Of a stretch of 64,000 nt of DNA, positions 38,092-48,455 are shown piece after piece. This DNA is from Gandjariella thermophila (lineage in GTDB: Bacteria > Actinomycetota > Actinomycetes > Mycobacteriales > Pseudonocardiaceae): positions 124,001 through 188,000 of the forward strand of contig NZ_BJFL01000006.1 in the NCBI RefSeq assembly GCF_005405885.1, written 5' to 3'. The notes below the pieces were generated by a model. That model did no database searches. It had not been told where the DNA came from and saw only the letters and a list, made by a program, of their open reading frames with translations. Both the position numbers and the translations under genes were made by a program. How positions within the stretch are numbered: the first letter of the stretch is position 1; every line of letters starts with the position of its first letter.

Positions 38092-39222
38092 TCACATCAC
38101 CCGATCGGGCGTGCGGTGGATCGGGCCTTCCAGCGTGGACAGCCGATCGCCACGGCCGCCCCAGCGCAGCGCGATGATCTCCGCGGCGATGGAGACCGCG
38201 GTCTCCTCCGGGGTGCGCGCGCCGAGGTCCAGACCGATCGGCGAGGACAGCCGGGCCAGTTCGGACTCGGTGAGCCCGGCCTCCCGCAGCCGCTTGAGCC
38301 GGTCGTCGTGGGTGCGGCGGGAGCCCATCGCGCCGACGTAGCCGAGGTCCAGCCGCAGCGCCACCTCCAGCACCGGCACGTCGAACTTGGGGTCGTGGGT
38401 GAGTACGGCGACCACGGTGCGGTGGTCCACCCGGCCGGCCTCGGCCTCGGCGGCCAGGTAGCGGTGCGGCCAGTCCACCACCACCTCGTGCGCGTCCGGG
38501 AACCGGCTGCGGGTGGCGAACACCGGCCGCGCGTCGCACACGGTGACCCGGTAGCCGAGGAAGGTGCCCATCCGCGCCATGGCCGCGGCGAAGTCGATGG
38601 CACCGAACACCAGCATCCGCGGCGGCGGCTCGAAGGAGTTGACGAACACCGCCATGCCCTCACCGCGGCGCTGCCCGTCCGGGCCATAGTGCAGCGTCCC
38701 GGTCCGGCCGCTGAACAGCATGCCGCGCGCGTCGTCCACGATCGCCGCGTCCGCCCGGTCCGAGCCGACCGTGCCGGCCGAGCGGTCCGGCCAGACCACG
38801 ATCCGCCGGCCGATCCGGGCGGCGTCCGGGTGCTCCACCACGGTGGCCACCGCGACCGGCTCCTCGTCCCGCACCGAGCGGACCAGGTCGTCCAGTTCCG
38901 GGAAGCTGGGCCGGTCGATCTTCTCCACGAACACGTCCAGGATGCCGCCGCACGTCAGGCCGACGGCGAAGGCGTCGTCGTCGCTCACCCCGTAGCGCTG
39001 CAGCACGGGCTGGCCGCCCGCGACCACCTGCTCGGCCAGGTCGTACACGGCGCCCTCGACGCAGCCGCCGGAGACGCTGCCGTGCGCCGACCCGTCCGCC
39101 GCGACCAGCATGGCGGCGCCGGCCGGCCGCGGCGCGGAGCGGAACGTGGACACCACCGTGCCCAGGCCCACCGACTCGCCGGCCGACCACCGGCGGTGCA
39201 ACTCGTCCAGCACGTCACGCAC
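38092..39222 (-). CDS. xdhC: XdhC/CoxI-family molybdenum hydroxylase maturation factor
   Basis: A 376-residue XdhC-family protein with the GGCVEGAV and LTCGGILDVFVE signatures in its N-terminal half and a C-terminal Rossmann-like part (MLVFGAIDFAAAMARMG, VAVLTHDPKFDVPVLEVAL, YVGAMGSRRTHDDRL). XdhC proteins bind molybdenum cofactor and help insert the sulphurated form into CoxL/Xdh-type enzymes. GTG 39222 has GGAGG upstream and overlaps coxE by eight bases. Confidence 0.92.
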   Translation of the reverse strand: MRDVLDELHRRWSAGESVGLGTVVSTFRSAPRPAGAAMLVAADGSAHGSVSGGCVEGAVYDLAEQVVAGGQPVLQRYGVSDDDAFAVGLTCGGILDVFVEKIDRPSFPELDDLVRSVRDEEPVAVATVVEHPDAARIGRRIVVWPDRSAGTVGSDRADAAIVDDARGMLFSGRTGTLHYGPDGQRRGEGMAVFVNSFEPPPRMLVFGAIDFAAAMARMGTFLGYRVTVCDARPVFATRSRFPDAHEVVVDWPHRYLAAEAEAGRVDHRTVVAVLTHDPKFDVPVLEVALRLDLGYVGAMGSRRTHDDRLKRLREAGLTESELARLSSPIGLDLGARTPEETAVSIAAEIIALRWGGRGDRLSTLEGPIHRTPDRVM

Positions 39223-40336
39223 GGCGCACCTCCGAAAGCAACTCCTGCAGGGTCTGCACGCTGTGCCCGGCCAGCAGCCCGTCGACGTGCGGTAGCGCCA
39301 CCCGGATCCCCGACTGAACCGGAACGTACCCGTCCCGCCCGGCGTGCGGATTCACCCACAGTACGGCGTGCGCCAGCCGGCGCAGCCGGGCCATCTGCTC
39401 GCCGAGCAGGCTCGGATCGCCGCGTTCCCACCCGTCGGAGAAGACCACGACCACCGCCTGCCGGGCCGCGCCGCGCTGGCCCCAGCGGTCCAGGAACGCC
39501 TTGATCCCCTCGCCGAGCCGGGTACCGCCGGCGAAGTCCGGCACCGCCCGCGCGGCCGCGGTCAGCGCGTGCTCCGGGTCCCGCTGCCGAAGCTGGCGGG
39601 TCAGCCTGGTCATCCGGGTGCCCAGGGTGAACGTCTCGGTGCTCGCCGGGGCCGCGCGGGTGACCACGTGCGCGAACCGCAGCAGCGCGTCCGCGTACGG
39701 ACTCATCGACCCGGACACGTCGACCAGCAGCACCACCCGCCGCGGCCGCCGGGCCTTGTGTCGGCGACGCAGCCGGGCCGGCTCGCCGCCGGCGGCGAGC
39801 AGCGCGCGCAGCGTGCGGCGCGGGTCCAGCTCACCGCGGCGGGCCGGGCGGAGGCGCAGCGCGCTGCGCCGGGGCGGGTCCGGGCGGAGCAGCGCGATCA
39901 GCTCGCGCAGGTGGGCCCGTTCCGCGGGGCTCAGCTCGCCGATGTCCCGGTGTCGCAGCACCTCCACGTCGCTGGCTGCGGCGCGCAGCGGCGGCTGCTC
40001 CGCCCCCTCTCCGTCCCCGGACTCCAGCGGGGTCAGCGCGGCGATGCGCGGCGGCGGCTGGCGCTGCTGCGGCGCCGACGGCGACGGCCGGGACGTGGCC
40101 AGCCCGAACCAGGCGGCGAACCCGGCGTCGTAGCGGGGCAGGTCGTCCGGCTCGGCGCACAGCGTCAGCCGGCCGGCCCAGTAGAGCTGGCTGGGCTCGG
40201 CCGCGTCGAACTCGGCCACCGCACGCAGGTACGCCTGAACCCGTTCCGGCCCGCACCCGACGCCGGCGTCCCGCAGCGCGCGGGCGAACCCGACCAGCCC
40301 GGGCACGGGATCTCCGCCGTGATCCGCTGCACCCAC
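39215..40336 (-). CDS. coxE: VWA-domain protein CoxE
   Basis: A 373-residue protein with a C-terminal von Willebrand A domain. The MIDAS motif is VDVSGSMSPYADALLRFAH, with GTRLGEGIKAFL and FSDGWERGD completing the site. In Oligotropha CoxE acts with the AAA ATPase CoxD in assembling the copper-molybdenum centre. Here a form II enzyme is present, but this assembly pair is retained. The N-terminal region is Pro/Ala/Arg-rich. Confidence 0.92.
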   Translation of the reverse strand: MGAADHGGDPVPGLVGFARALRDAGVGCGPERVQAYLRAVAEFDAAEPSQLYWAGRLTLCAEPDDLPRYDAGFAAWFGLATSRPSPSAPQQRQPPPRIAALTPLESGDGEGAEQPPLRAAASDVEVLRHRDIGELSPAERAHLRELIALLRPDPPRRSALRLRPARRGELDPRRTLRALLAAGGEPARLRRRHKARRPRRVVLLVDVSGSMSPYADALLRFAHVVTRAAPASTETFTLGTRMTRLTRQLRQRDPEHALTAAARAVPDFAGGTRLGEGIKAFLDRWGQRGAARQAVVVVFSDGWERGDPSLLGEQMARLRRLAHAVLWVNPHAGRDGYVPVQSGIRVALPHVDGLLAGHSVQTLQELLSEVRRA

Positions 40337-40378
40337 ATCGGCGATTGTGCTCCCGGCGGCGGCCGGTCGGCGAACCCG

Positions 40379-41275
40379 TCAGCGGGCGAGCACGGCGTCC
40401 AGCCCGGAGGCGAGCACCCGCTCGGCGTCCTCCCGGTACTTCAGCACGGTGCCGAGGGTGACCGCGGCGGCCTCGGTGTCCAGCTCGGTGCGGCCGAGCG
40501 CGGTCAGCGCCTCCGCCCAGTCGATCGACTCGGCCACGCCGGGCGGCTTGAGCAGCTCCAGCTCACGCAGCCGGCGCACCGCGCTGGCCACCTGGGTGGC
40601 CAACCGCTCGGTCACGCCGGGCAGCCGGCGGCGCAGGATGGCCACCTCGCGGGCCAGGCTCGGGTGCTCCAGCCAGTGGTAGAGGCAGCGGCGCTTGAGC
40701 GCGTCGTGCACCTCGCGGGTGCGGTTGGAGGTCAGCACGGTCAGCGGCGGCACCTCGGCGCGCACCTCGCCCAGCTCCGGCACGGTCACCGCGTTCTCGC
40801 TGAGCACCTCGAGCAGGAACGCCTCGAACTCGTCGTCCGCCCGGTCGATCTCGTCGACCAGCAGCACGCACGGGGACTGCTCCAGCGCCCGCAGTAGCGG
40901 CCGGGCGAGCAGGAAGCGCGAGGTGTACAGGGAGGACTCGGCCTCGTCCACGTCCAGCGTGCCGCCGGATGCCGCCTCCAGCGCGCGCAGGTGCAGCAGC
41001 TGGCGGGGAAAGTTCCAGTCGTAGAGCGCCTGGGCGGCGTCGATGCCCTCGTGGCACTGCAACCGGACCAGCGGCACGTCCAGCGCCTGGGCCAGCGCCA
41101 CGGCGAGCGAGGTCTTGCCGGTGCCCGGCTCGCCCTCGCAGAACAGCGGCCGGTGCATGCGCAGCGCCAGGAACGCCGCCGTGGCCACGCCCTCGTCGGC
41201 CAGGTAGCCGACCCGCTCCAGCTCCGTGGCCAATTCGTTCGGGGACGACATCGGCGCCCAGCCCATTACCGCCAT
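40379..41275 (-). CDS. coxD: MoxR-type AAA ATPase CoxD
   Basis: A 298-residue MoxR-class AAA+ ATPase. Walker A is EGEPGTGKTSLA, Walker B is VLLVDEIDRADDEFEAFLLEVL, sensor 1 is VLTSNRTREVHDAL, and the MoxR ring-helix region FPRQLLHLRAL is visible. It is an AAA partner of CoxE in cofactor maturation. A second ATG eight codons in (41251) is a possible alternative start. It is the first gene of the cox operon on the minus strand. Confidence 0.92.
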   Translation of the reverse strand: MAVMGWAPMSSPNELATELERVGYLADEGVATAAFLALRMHRPLFCEGEPGTGKTSLAVALAQALDVPLVRLQCHEGIDAAQALYDWNFPRQLLHLRALEAASGGTLDVDEAESSLYTSRFLLARPLLRALEQSPCVLLVDEIDRADDEFEAFLLEVLSENAVTVPELGEVRAEVPPLTVLTSNRTREVHDALKRRCLYHWLEHPSLAREVAILRRRLPGVTERLATQVASAVRRLRELELLKPPGVAESIDWAEALTALGRTELDTEAAAVTLGTVLKYREDAERVLASGLDAVLAR

Positions 41276-41401
41276 GACCTGACATCGTGGCCGACCGGGG
41301 AGCCTCCGGCCAAACCCGGAGCCGGGGCCGGCCCGGTCCTCAGGGGCGGACCAGGGACGTTCCCGATGTTGGCGGGACGTCCCGGCGCGCAGCCTGGAGG
41401 C

Positions 41402-41623
41402 ATGGCTGACGACATCTTCAACCAGGCAAGCAACACGGTCCGGAAGTTTCGGCGCAGCCGGGACGACCGGATGATCGCCGGCGTCTGCGGCGGCGCGGCC
41501 GAACTGCTCGGCGTGGATGCCGCGATCCTGCGCGTGCTCATGGTCGGGGCGACGCTGTTCGGTTTCGGTGCTCCGGCACTGGTCTATCTCGTGTGCTGGA
41601 TCGTGGTGCCGGAGACCAGCTAG
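41402..41623 (+). CDS. PspC-domain small membrane protein
   Basis: A 73-residue protein with the PspC fold: RSRDDRMIAGVCGGAAELLGVDAAILRVL, given here as GVCGGAAELLGVDAAILRVL plus flanks, and one membrane segment (VGATLFGFGAPALVYLVCWIVVPE). PspC proteins act in envelope-stress responses. ATG 41402 has GGAGG upstream. No other psp gene is adjacent. It stands between the cox operon and a gene-free stretch. Confidence 0.88.
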   Translation: MADDIFNQASNTVRKFRRSRDDRMIAGVCGGAAELLGVDAAILRVLMVGATLFGFGAPALVYLVCWIVVPETS

Positions 41624-41735
41624 CGCCGGCCAAGATTTTTTCGGCGGGACGTATCCACGGGGCGGCGGGGCGCCCCTGTCTCAGCGTCGGGCCAATCGCA
41701 CGGCTGGGGGGCCTGCGGTTGACGGCGAGAGGGGA

Positions 41736-41778
41736 CGACGGCGGGGCCCGGTACGAGGGGGCCGGGCCCTCGCCGTCG
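41736..41778 (+). terminator. Long hairpin downstream of pspC
   Basis: A stem of 16 pairs (arms 41736-41751 and 41762-41778, one bulged base) with a 10-base loop lies about 110 bases beyond pspC in a 535-base gene-free stretch (41624-42158). It lacks a T-run. It may be a terminator or part of a structured RNA. Confidence 0.45.
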
Positions 41779-41873
41779 CTGTCGAGGGCGCGGATCGAGG
41801 ACACCTTCGCCACGGTTGGGGGTGTGAAGGGGCCTCGGCGCGAGCGCGCCACGACGCTCGCGTAACCGCGCGG

Positions 41874-41917
41874 ATCGTGGGCGGCGTGGGCCGAGGGGGA
41901 GCCCACCCGCCCACGAT
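41874..41917. other. Second long hairpin in gene-free stretch 41624-42158
   Basis: Arms 41874-41884 (ATCGTGGGCGG) and 41907-41917 (CCGCCCACGAT) enclose a further GTGGGC/GCCCAC stem (41886-41891, 41901-41906), giving a nearly continuous 17-bp stem with one bulge. No gene lies in this 535-base interval, and no frame there has a ribosome-binding site. It could be a structured RNA or terminator; nothing in sequence decides. Confidence 0.4.
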
Positions 41918-42158
41918 GCCGAATCGGGCCGGTTCGGCCAGTTCCGCCACGTTCCTTCCGCCTTCTCCGCCGCCTTCTGCGCCCGTTTCGGGGCTGTGTT
42001 AGGCCATCTGGCGCCATTCACACAGACATTAAGGCGATCTGTATCTCGTCCCTTCAGGCGTACTCCTCTTGGGCATCACCCGTTTGTGGCACCGACGCGG
42101 TGTTGGGTGCGTCACACGGGTGCTCGTCCTTGCAGTCAACCTGAGGAGGGGGACGGAC

Positions 42159-42398
42159 GTGAGCAGGCCCACCAGCGAGGAGATCGGCGAGTTCGAGGAG
42201 GAGTTCATCGGTGCGGCGGCCGCCACCGTGACCGCACCGGACCCGGCCGAGACCGTGGCCGGGGAGCACCCCTTCGAGACCACCCAGCCCAGCCCGGAAC
42301 CACCGGCGGAGCAACCGGCACCGGCCAAGCCGGACCCGGAGCCGTTCCGCCCGATGGGCGGCATGCCCGATCCGTTCAGCCCGCCGCCGTCGAAGTAG
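42159..42398 (+). CDS. Small acidic protein, 79 residues, unknown; first gene of sigma/CHAT neighbourhood
   Basis: GTG 42159 is preceded by GAGGAGGGGG at good spacing. The protein has an acidic helical N-terminus (SEEIGEFEEEFIGAAAATVT) and a Pro/Glu-rich C-terminus (QPSPEPPAEQPAPAKPDPEP) ending FSPPPSK. It has no membrane segment, signal peptide or cysteine. I do not recognise the family. It is followed at once by a 22-bp perfect hairpin and then a sigma factor and a CHAT protease, so it could be a protease substrate, an anti-sigma peptide or unrelated. Supported as a gene by the ribosome-binding site and composition. Confidence 0.65.
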   Translation: MSRPTSEEIGEFEEEFIGAAAATVTAPDPAETVAGEHPFETTQPSPEPPAEQPAPAKPDPEPFRPMGGMPDPFSPPPSK

Positions 42399-42443
42399 CC
42401 GGGGGCGCACGCACCGCGACGTCCGGGGGCAAGCGGAGCAGGC

Positions 42444-42491
42444 CGAATGGAGCAGGAGGCCGGGGAACACCCCGGCCTCCTGCTCCATTCG
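42444..42491. terminator. 22-bp perfect hairpin after the 79-residue protein gene
   Basis: Arms 42444-42465 and 42470-42491 are exactly complementary with an AACA loop. It lies 46 bases after the stop codon, separating the small gene from the sigma factor gene. The stem is unusually long for a terminator and has no T-run; attenuation or an RNA-processing site is also possible. Confidence 0.65.
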
Positions 42492-42697
42492 AGTGAATTC
42501 CGGTGGTCCCCGGTATCCGCGCCGCTCGCTGGTCCTCATCTGACCAGGAACGAACGGCACGGTTTCGGGAAAAGGTGAGGAAACCGTTGCTGACCACCGC
42601 AGCGACTGGGGGCAGGATTCCGTGGAGTCTTTCCACGCGCGCGGCGACGATCCCGGCGCGCGTTGCCGACTTGCGACGGGATTCGGGGGTGGAGCCG

Positions 42698-43306
42698 ATG
42701 ACTGGACGGCCGACCGCCAGCGCCAGCCCGCACTGGGCCGAGCTGACCGGACATGACCGGCACGCGGCGTGCCTGCTCGCCGCGCGGGCGGGTGATCGGG
42801 AGGCCCTGGACGCGCTGGTCGTCGAGCTCACCCCGCTGGTCTGGCATGTGGCGCGCGGCCAGGGCCTGGGCCGCACGGAAGCCGAGGACGTCGTGCAGAC
42901 CGTGTGGCTGAACCTGCTGCGGAACCTGCACAAGGTCTCCGAGCCGAAGGCCCTGGCCGGCTGGCTGATCACCACGACCCGCCGAGCGGCCCGCCGGGGC
43001 AACGGCCCCACCGCGGACCGGGAGGAGCCGCTGACCGACGACGCGGCCGCGATGGTGCCCACCGAGCAGGGGCTGCCCGAGCCGGAGGCGGTGCGCAACG
43101 ACCGGGACCGCCGGCTGTGGAGCGCCTTCCGCCAGCTCCCGCAACGCTGCCAGGAGTTGCTGCGGCTCACCGTGCTCGCCGGCCGCGCGGAGTACCGCGC
43201 GGTCGCCGAGGCGCTGCGGATGCCTCGCGGCAGCATCGGCCCCACCCGGGGCCGCTGCCTGAACCTGCTCCGCAGCCTGTTCGCGACCGAAGGAGGCTCG
43301 CCGTGA
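42698..43306 (+). CDS. ECF-like RNA polymerase sigma factor
   Basis: A 202-residue sigma-70 family protein with region 2 (ALVVELTPLVWHVARGQGLG, then RTEAEDVVQTVWLNLLRNL) and region 4 (LPQRCQELLRLTVLAGRAEY, then AVAEALRMPRGSIGPTRGRC). No anti-sigma domain or extended C-terminus is evident. ATG 42698 follows GGAG closely; GTG 42689 is an alternative. The stop overlaps the next gene by four bases. With the next two genes it forms a compact set ending in a CHAT protease; targets are unknown. Confidence 0.9.
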   Translation: MTGRPTASASPHWAELTGHDRHAACLLAARAGDREALDALVVELTPLVWHVARGQGLGRTEAEDVVQTVWLNLLRNLHKVSEPKALAGWLITTTRRAARRGNGPTADREEPLTDDAAAMVPTEQGLPEPEAVRNDRDRRLWSAFRQLPQRCQELLRLTVLAGRAEYRAVAEALRMPRGSIGPTRGRCLNLLRSLFATEGGSP

Positions 43307-43818
43307 CCCCGACCGACCGCCCTACCGGGTGGGACAACGGGGACGTGTCCCCGACGAACATGTCGGGGGCGGACGCCCAACTGCTCGCCGAGCTGGACGA
43401 GCTACTCGACATCGCCGACCCGGTGCCGGCCGACCTCGTCGACCGGGTCAGGTTCGCCATCGACTTGGAGAACCTGGACGTCGAGGTGGCCCGGTGGGAA
43501 CGAAGTGACGAACTCGCCGGGGTGCGGAGCAAAGGCCGGCCGAGCACGATCACCTTCACCGTGGAGGACCTGACCGTGATGGTCAGTCTCAGCCCGGGCG
43601 TCGGCGGCTACCGGTTCGACGGCTGGCTGGTACCCGGCGGGCCGCACACCATCGAGGTCCGCGTGGACGGCCACGGCTCCACCAGCACCGCCGCCGACGA
43701 GGGTGGCCGCTTCGCGCTGACCGACGTCCCCCGCGGGCTCACCCAGATCCTGGTGCACCTCGCCGCGCCCGTCGGCCAACTGGTCCGCACGGTGGCCACG
43801 CCGACGATCGTGCTCTGA
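43303..43818 (+). CDS. Hypothetical protein with C-terminal prealbumin-like (carboxypeptidase-regulatory-type) domain
   Basis: A 171-residue protein. The N-terminal half is helical and acidic (AQLLAELDELLDIADPVPAD, LVDRVRFAIDLENLDVEVAR). The C-terminal half resembles a prealbumin/carboxypeptidase regulatory-like beta-sandwich (GGYRFDGWLVPGGPHTIEVR, then DEGGRFALTDVPRGLTQILV). GTG 43303 has AAGGAGG upstream and overlaps the sigma stop by four bases (GTGA). It may be a partner or anti-sigma of the sigma factor, or an adaptor to the CHAT protease. It lacks cysteine and a membrane segment. Confidence 0.8.
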   Translation: MTPTDRPTGWDNGDVSPTNMSGADAQLLAELDELLDIADPVPADLVDRVRFAIDLENLDVEVARWERSDELAGVRSKGRPSTITFTVEDLTVMVSLSPGVGGYRFDGWLVPGGPHTIEVRVDGHGSTSTAADEGGRFALTDVPRGLTQILVHLAAPVGQLVRTVATPTIVL

Positions 43819-43893
43819 TCCTTCCCGGCGCGCAGACACCCGGGTGCACAACCCGGCGGCACGGCGTTCGGCGGCTGTGGTGACATAGATCCC

Positions 43894-46566
43894 ATGCCTG
43901 GCGCGCCCACTGTTCGACCGAAGCGAGTACCCGGTGCGCAGGTCGAACCGGCCAGGCTGGTCGCCCGCGCCGCAGAACTGCAGCGCGCCGCGCGGGCCGC
44001 CGCGGCGGCGTTCCGGCCCAGCGAGGCGGTCCGGCTGCTGAACCGGGCATTACGCACCCTCGACCGGGCCGCCGGCGGCCAGCCACCTCCCGAGGAGCAG
44101 ACCGCGCTCCGCGTCCGGATCCTGGTCGGCCTGGCCTACGTCGAGGCGGAGACGCGCAATCTCGATGCCGGGCTGGCCCGCCTGCGCACGGCGCAGGAGT
44201 TGCTGTCCGGTCTCGGCGGCGAGCGGCAGCATCTCGCGCTGCAGGGCATGGTGCACAGCCAGCACGGCATCATGCTGGGCCGGGCGGGGCGGTTCGACGA
44301 CGGCATCCGGGCGCTTGACGACGCGGTCGCCGTCATGGAACTCGCGGTGGCGCGGGACGCCGCCGACCCTGGCGCACTGGGCACCGTGCTGATCAACCGC
44401 GGGTTGATGCACACGGCCGCCGGACATCCCGGGCTCGCCGCTCGTGACCTGCACCGCTGCGTCGACATCGCCGGCTCGGCGCAGCCGCCCGCCGCGGCGC
44501 CGAGCACCGACCAGCTTCCGATCATCGCCGCCAAGGCACACCACAACCTGGGCGCGCTGGCACTGCGCGTCGGGGACGTACCCAAGGCGCTGCGGTACTA
44601 CGAGGAGGCCGGCGAGCTGTTCCGCGAGCTATCCCCCAGCTTCCTGCCCAAGCTGCGGATGGACCAGGCCGAGGCGCTGCTCGCGGCCGGCCTCGCCGAG
44701 GAGGCGGCCAGGCACCTGGACGAGGCGCTGCCGGAGATGCGCCGGCACCGGGACCACCAGAATCTGGCGGAGGCGGAGGCGTTCCGGGCGGCCGCCGCGC
44801 TGATCGACGACGAGCCCGCGCTGGCCAGGAAGCTGGCGACCTCGGCGCGGCGCCGGTTCCTCCGCCGCGGCAACCGGGCCTGGGCCGCGATCGCCGCGCT
44901 GACCAGGCTGCGCGCCGAGGCGAAGGCGCCGCTGGAGCGCGGCAGGGTGCCGGCCACCCTGCCGCAACGGGCCCAGTCGCTGGCCGAGGAACTGGCCGCG
45001 CTGCGCCTGATCGACGAGTCCGCAGTGGCCACCATGCTGGCGCTGCGGATGGAGCTGCGCCGCGACGCGGTGGACACGGCGAGCCGGCTGCTCGACGCGG
45101 TGCCCGCGCCGCGCCGGGTGACCCCGACCGACCACCGGATGCTGCTGCGGCTGTGCCGCGCCGAACTGGCCGTGGCCCGTGGCGACCGCCGCGCGGCGTT
45201 CGCCCAGGCCAGAGCGGGCCTGGCCGAGCTGGGCCGGGTGCGGGACCGGATGGGCGGGCTGGAACTGGTGTGCGGCACCGCCGTGCACGGGCGGGAACTT
45301 GGCGAGCTCGCGGTGCGGCTGGTGCTGGACGGCCCGGTCACCTCGGGCACGGCGCGGCGGCTGTTCACCTGGCTGGAGCGGACCAGGGCGCAGGTCTACC
45401 GGTACGAGCCGCTGCCGCCGATCGACGACCCGGTGCTCGCCGAACGGGTCGGCGAGTACCGGCACCTGAGCCGGGCGCTGCAGGAGGCCCGCCGGGACGG
45501 CGCCCCGGTCGGCGAACTCGCGGCCCGGCACGCCGCGCTGCAGCGTGAGGTGATGCGGCTGGGCTGGCGGGACGGGCCGTGGGGCCGACCGCGGCCGGTG
45601 GCCCGGCTGACCGACGTCGCCGAGCGGCTGGATGGCCGTGCACTAGTCAGCTTCGCCACCTCGGGCCAGGAGATGGTGGCCGTCGTGGTCGTCGACGGTC
45701 GGGCCCGGCTGGTCCGGCTCGGCGGGATGACCGGCGCGGTGGCGGCGGCCAGGGAACTGCACGCCGACCTGGACGCGCTGGCCCCGGACCACCTGCCCGC
45801 GCCGCTGGTCGAGACGGTGTCCGCGTCGGCGCGGCGCCGGGCCGAGCGGCTGGACGCGCAGCTCGTCCGGCCGCTGGCACCGATCGTCGGCGACCGGGAG
45901 CTGGTCGTGGTGCCCACCGGGGCGCTGTACGCGGTGGCCTGGGGCGCGCTGCCGTCGCTGCGCGGTCGGCCGGTGGTGGTGGCCCCGTCCGCCACGGCGT
46001 GGCTGGCAGCGGCAACCGCACGGCCGGCGGGTGGCCGCGCGGTGCTGGTCGGCGGGCCGGGGCTGCCCGCGGCGCTGGGCGAGGTCGGCCGGCTGCGCGC
46101 GCACCGGCCGGACGCGGAACTGATCGACGTGGGCCGGGCCACGGTGGGCACGGTGCTGAAGGCGCTGGACGGCGCGGGACTGGCGCACCTCGCCGCGCAC
46201 GGCGCGCACGAGCCGGAGAACGCGCTGTTCTCCCGGCTGGAACTGACCGACGGGGCGCTGTTCGCGCACGAGACCGCGCGGCTGCGCCGGCCACCCGAGC
46301 ACGTCGTGCTGGCCGCCTGCGAGCTGGCGCTCAGCCGCATCCGCCCTGGCGACGAGGCACTCGGCTTCGCCGGGGCGCTGCTCGCCGCGGGCGGGCGGAC
46401 GGTGACCGCGGCGACCACCAGGGTCGGCGACGAGGCCGCGGCCGCCGCCATGGCCGACTACCACCGGCTGCTGGCCACCGGACGGGCGCCGGCCGCGGCG
46501 CTCGCCGAGGCCACCGCGGCCAACCCGCTGCGCCGGCCGTTCGTCTGCCTCGGCGCCAGCGGGTAG
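43894..46566 (+). CDS. TPR-CHAT caspase-like protease
   Basis: An 890-residue protein. The N-terminal 500 residues are predicted to be TPR-like helical repeats (recurring AEALLAAGLAEEAARHLDEA, LAARDLHRC, ALRVGDVPKALRYYEEAGEL patterns). The C-terminal 300 residues are a CHAT caspase-like domain. The catalytic pair is intact: His769 in LAHLAAHGAH and Cys809 in VVLAACELA, 40 residues apart. CHAT proteases act in conflict and signalling, for example in the Craspase and gasdermin systems. The ATG at 43894 has no clear ribosome-binding site. The neighbourhood with sigma factor and small proteins is the point of interest. Confidence 0.9.
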   Translation: MPGAPTVRPKRVPGAQVEPARLVARAAELQRAARAAAAAFRPSEAVRLLNRALRTLDRAAGGQPPPEEQTALRVRILVGLAYVEAETRNLDAGLARLRTAQELLSGLGGERQHLALQGMVHSQHGIMLGRAGRFDDGIRALDDAVAVMELAVARDAADPGALGTVLINRGLMHTAAGHPGLAARDLHRCVDIAGSAQPPAAAPSTDQLPIIAAKAHHNLGALALRVGDVPKALRYYEEAGELFRELSPSFLPKLRMDQAEALLAAGLAEEAARHLDEALPEMRRHRDHQNLAEAEAFRAAAALIDDEPALARKLATSARRRFLRRGNRAWAAIAALTRLRAEAKAPLERGRVPATLPQRAQSLAEELAALRLIDESAVATMLALRMELRRDAVDTASRLLDAVPAPRRVTPTDHRMLLRLCRAELAVARGDRRAAFAQARAGLAELGRVRDRMGGLELVCGTAVHGRELGELAVRLVLDGPVTSGTARRLFTWLERTRAQVYRYEPLPPIDDPVLAERVGEYRHLSRALQEARRDGAPVGELAARHAALQREVMRLGWRDGPWGRPRPVARLTDVAERLDGRALVSFATSGQEMVAVVVVDGRARLVRLGGMTGAVAAARELHADLDALAPDHLPAPLVETVSASARRRAERLDAQLVRPLAPIVGDRELVVVPTGALYAVAWGALPSLRGRPVVVAPSATAWLAAATARPAGGRAVLVGGPGLPAALGEVGRLRAHRPDAELIDVGRATVGTVLKALDGAGLAHLAAHGAHEPENALFSRLELTDGALFAHETARLRRPPEHVVLAACELALSRIRPGDEALGFAGALLAAGGRTVTAATTRVGDEAAAAAMADYHRLLATGRAPAAALAEATAANPLRRPFVCLGASG

Positions 46567-46578
46567 GTCCGGAACAGC

Positions 46579-46614
46579 CCGAGGGCCGGCCCGCGGGAGC
46601 GGACCGGCCCTCGG
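46579..46614. terminator. Bidirectional terminator between CHAT gene and groEL
   Basis: CCGAGGGCCGG (46579-46589) and CCGGCCCTCGG (46604-46614) form an 11-bp stem with a 14-base loop between convergent genes. Confidence 0.65.
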
Positions 46615-46630
46615 CTGGCGTCAGCGCGGA

Positions 46631-48307
<1,677 letters not shown>

Positions 48308-48423
48308 TTAAGGACACGTGCTCGGCCAGGCGCGGTGCCCGCGACGGACGACCGGCTCCAGGAGTCCCCAGGGACCGGCCTCACCGTCCCGACCTTGACA
48401 GGTGCGGCCCGGGCGGGTCACAC

Positions 48424-48450
48424 CTGGCACTCGGAGGGTCCGAGTGCCAA
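48424..48450. promoter_or_regulatory. CIRCE element 1 (HrcA operator)
   Basis: CTGGCACTC-N9-GAGTGCCAA. The inverted repeat with exactly nine spacer bases matches the CIRCE consensus TTAGCACTC-N9-GAGTGCTAA with the G-rich variant seen in actinobacteria. It lies downstream of the predicted groEL promoter. Confidence 0.85.
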
Positions 48451-48455
48451 TGTCG

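Noticed and set aside
41593..42017. Frames in the gene-free stretch after pspC
   Set aside because: Both strands have open frames, but none has a ribosome-binding site and the amino-acid composition is typical of high-GC shadow frames.
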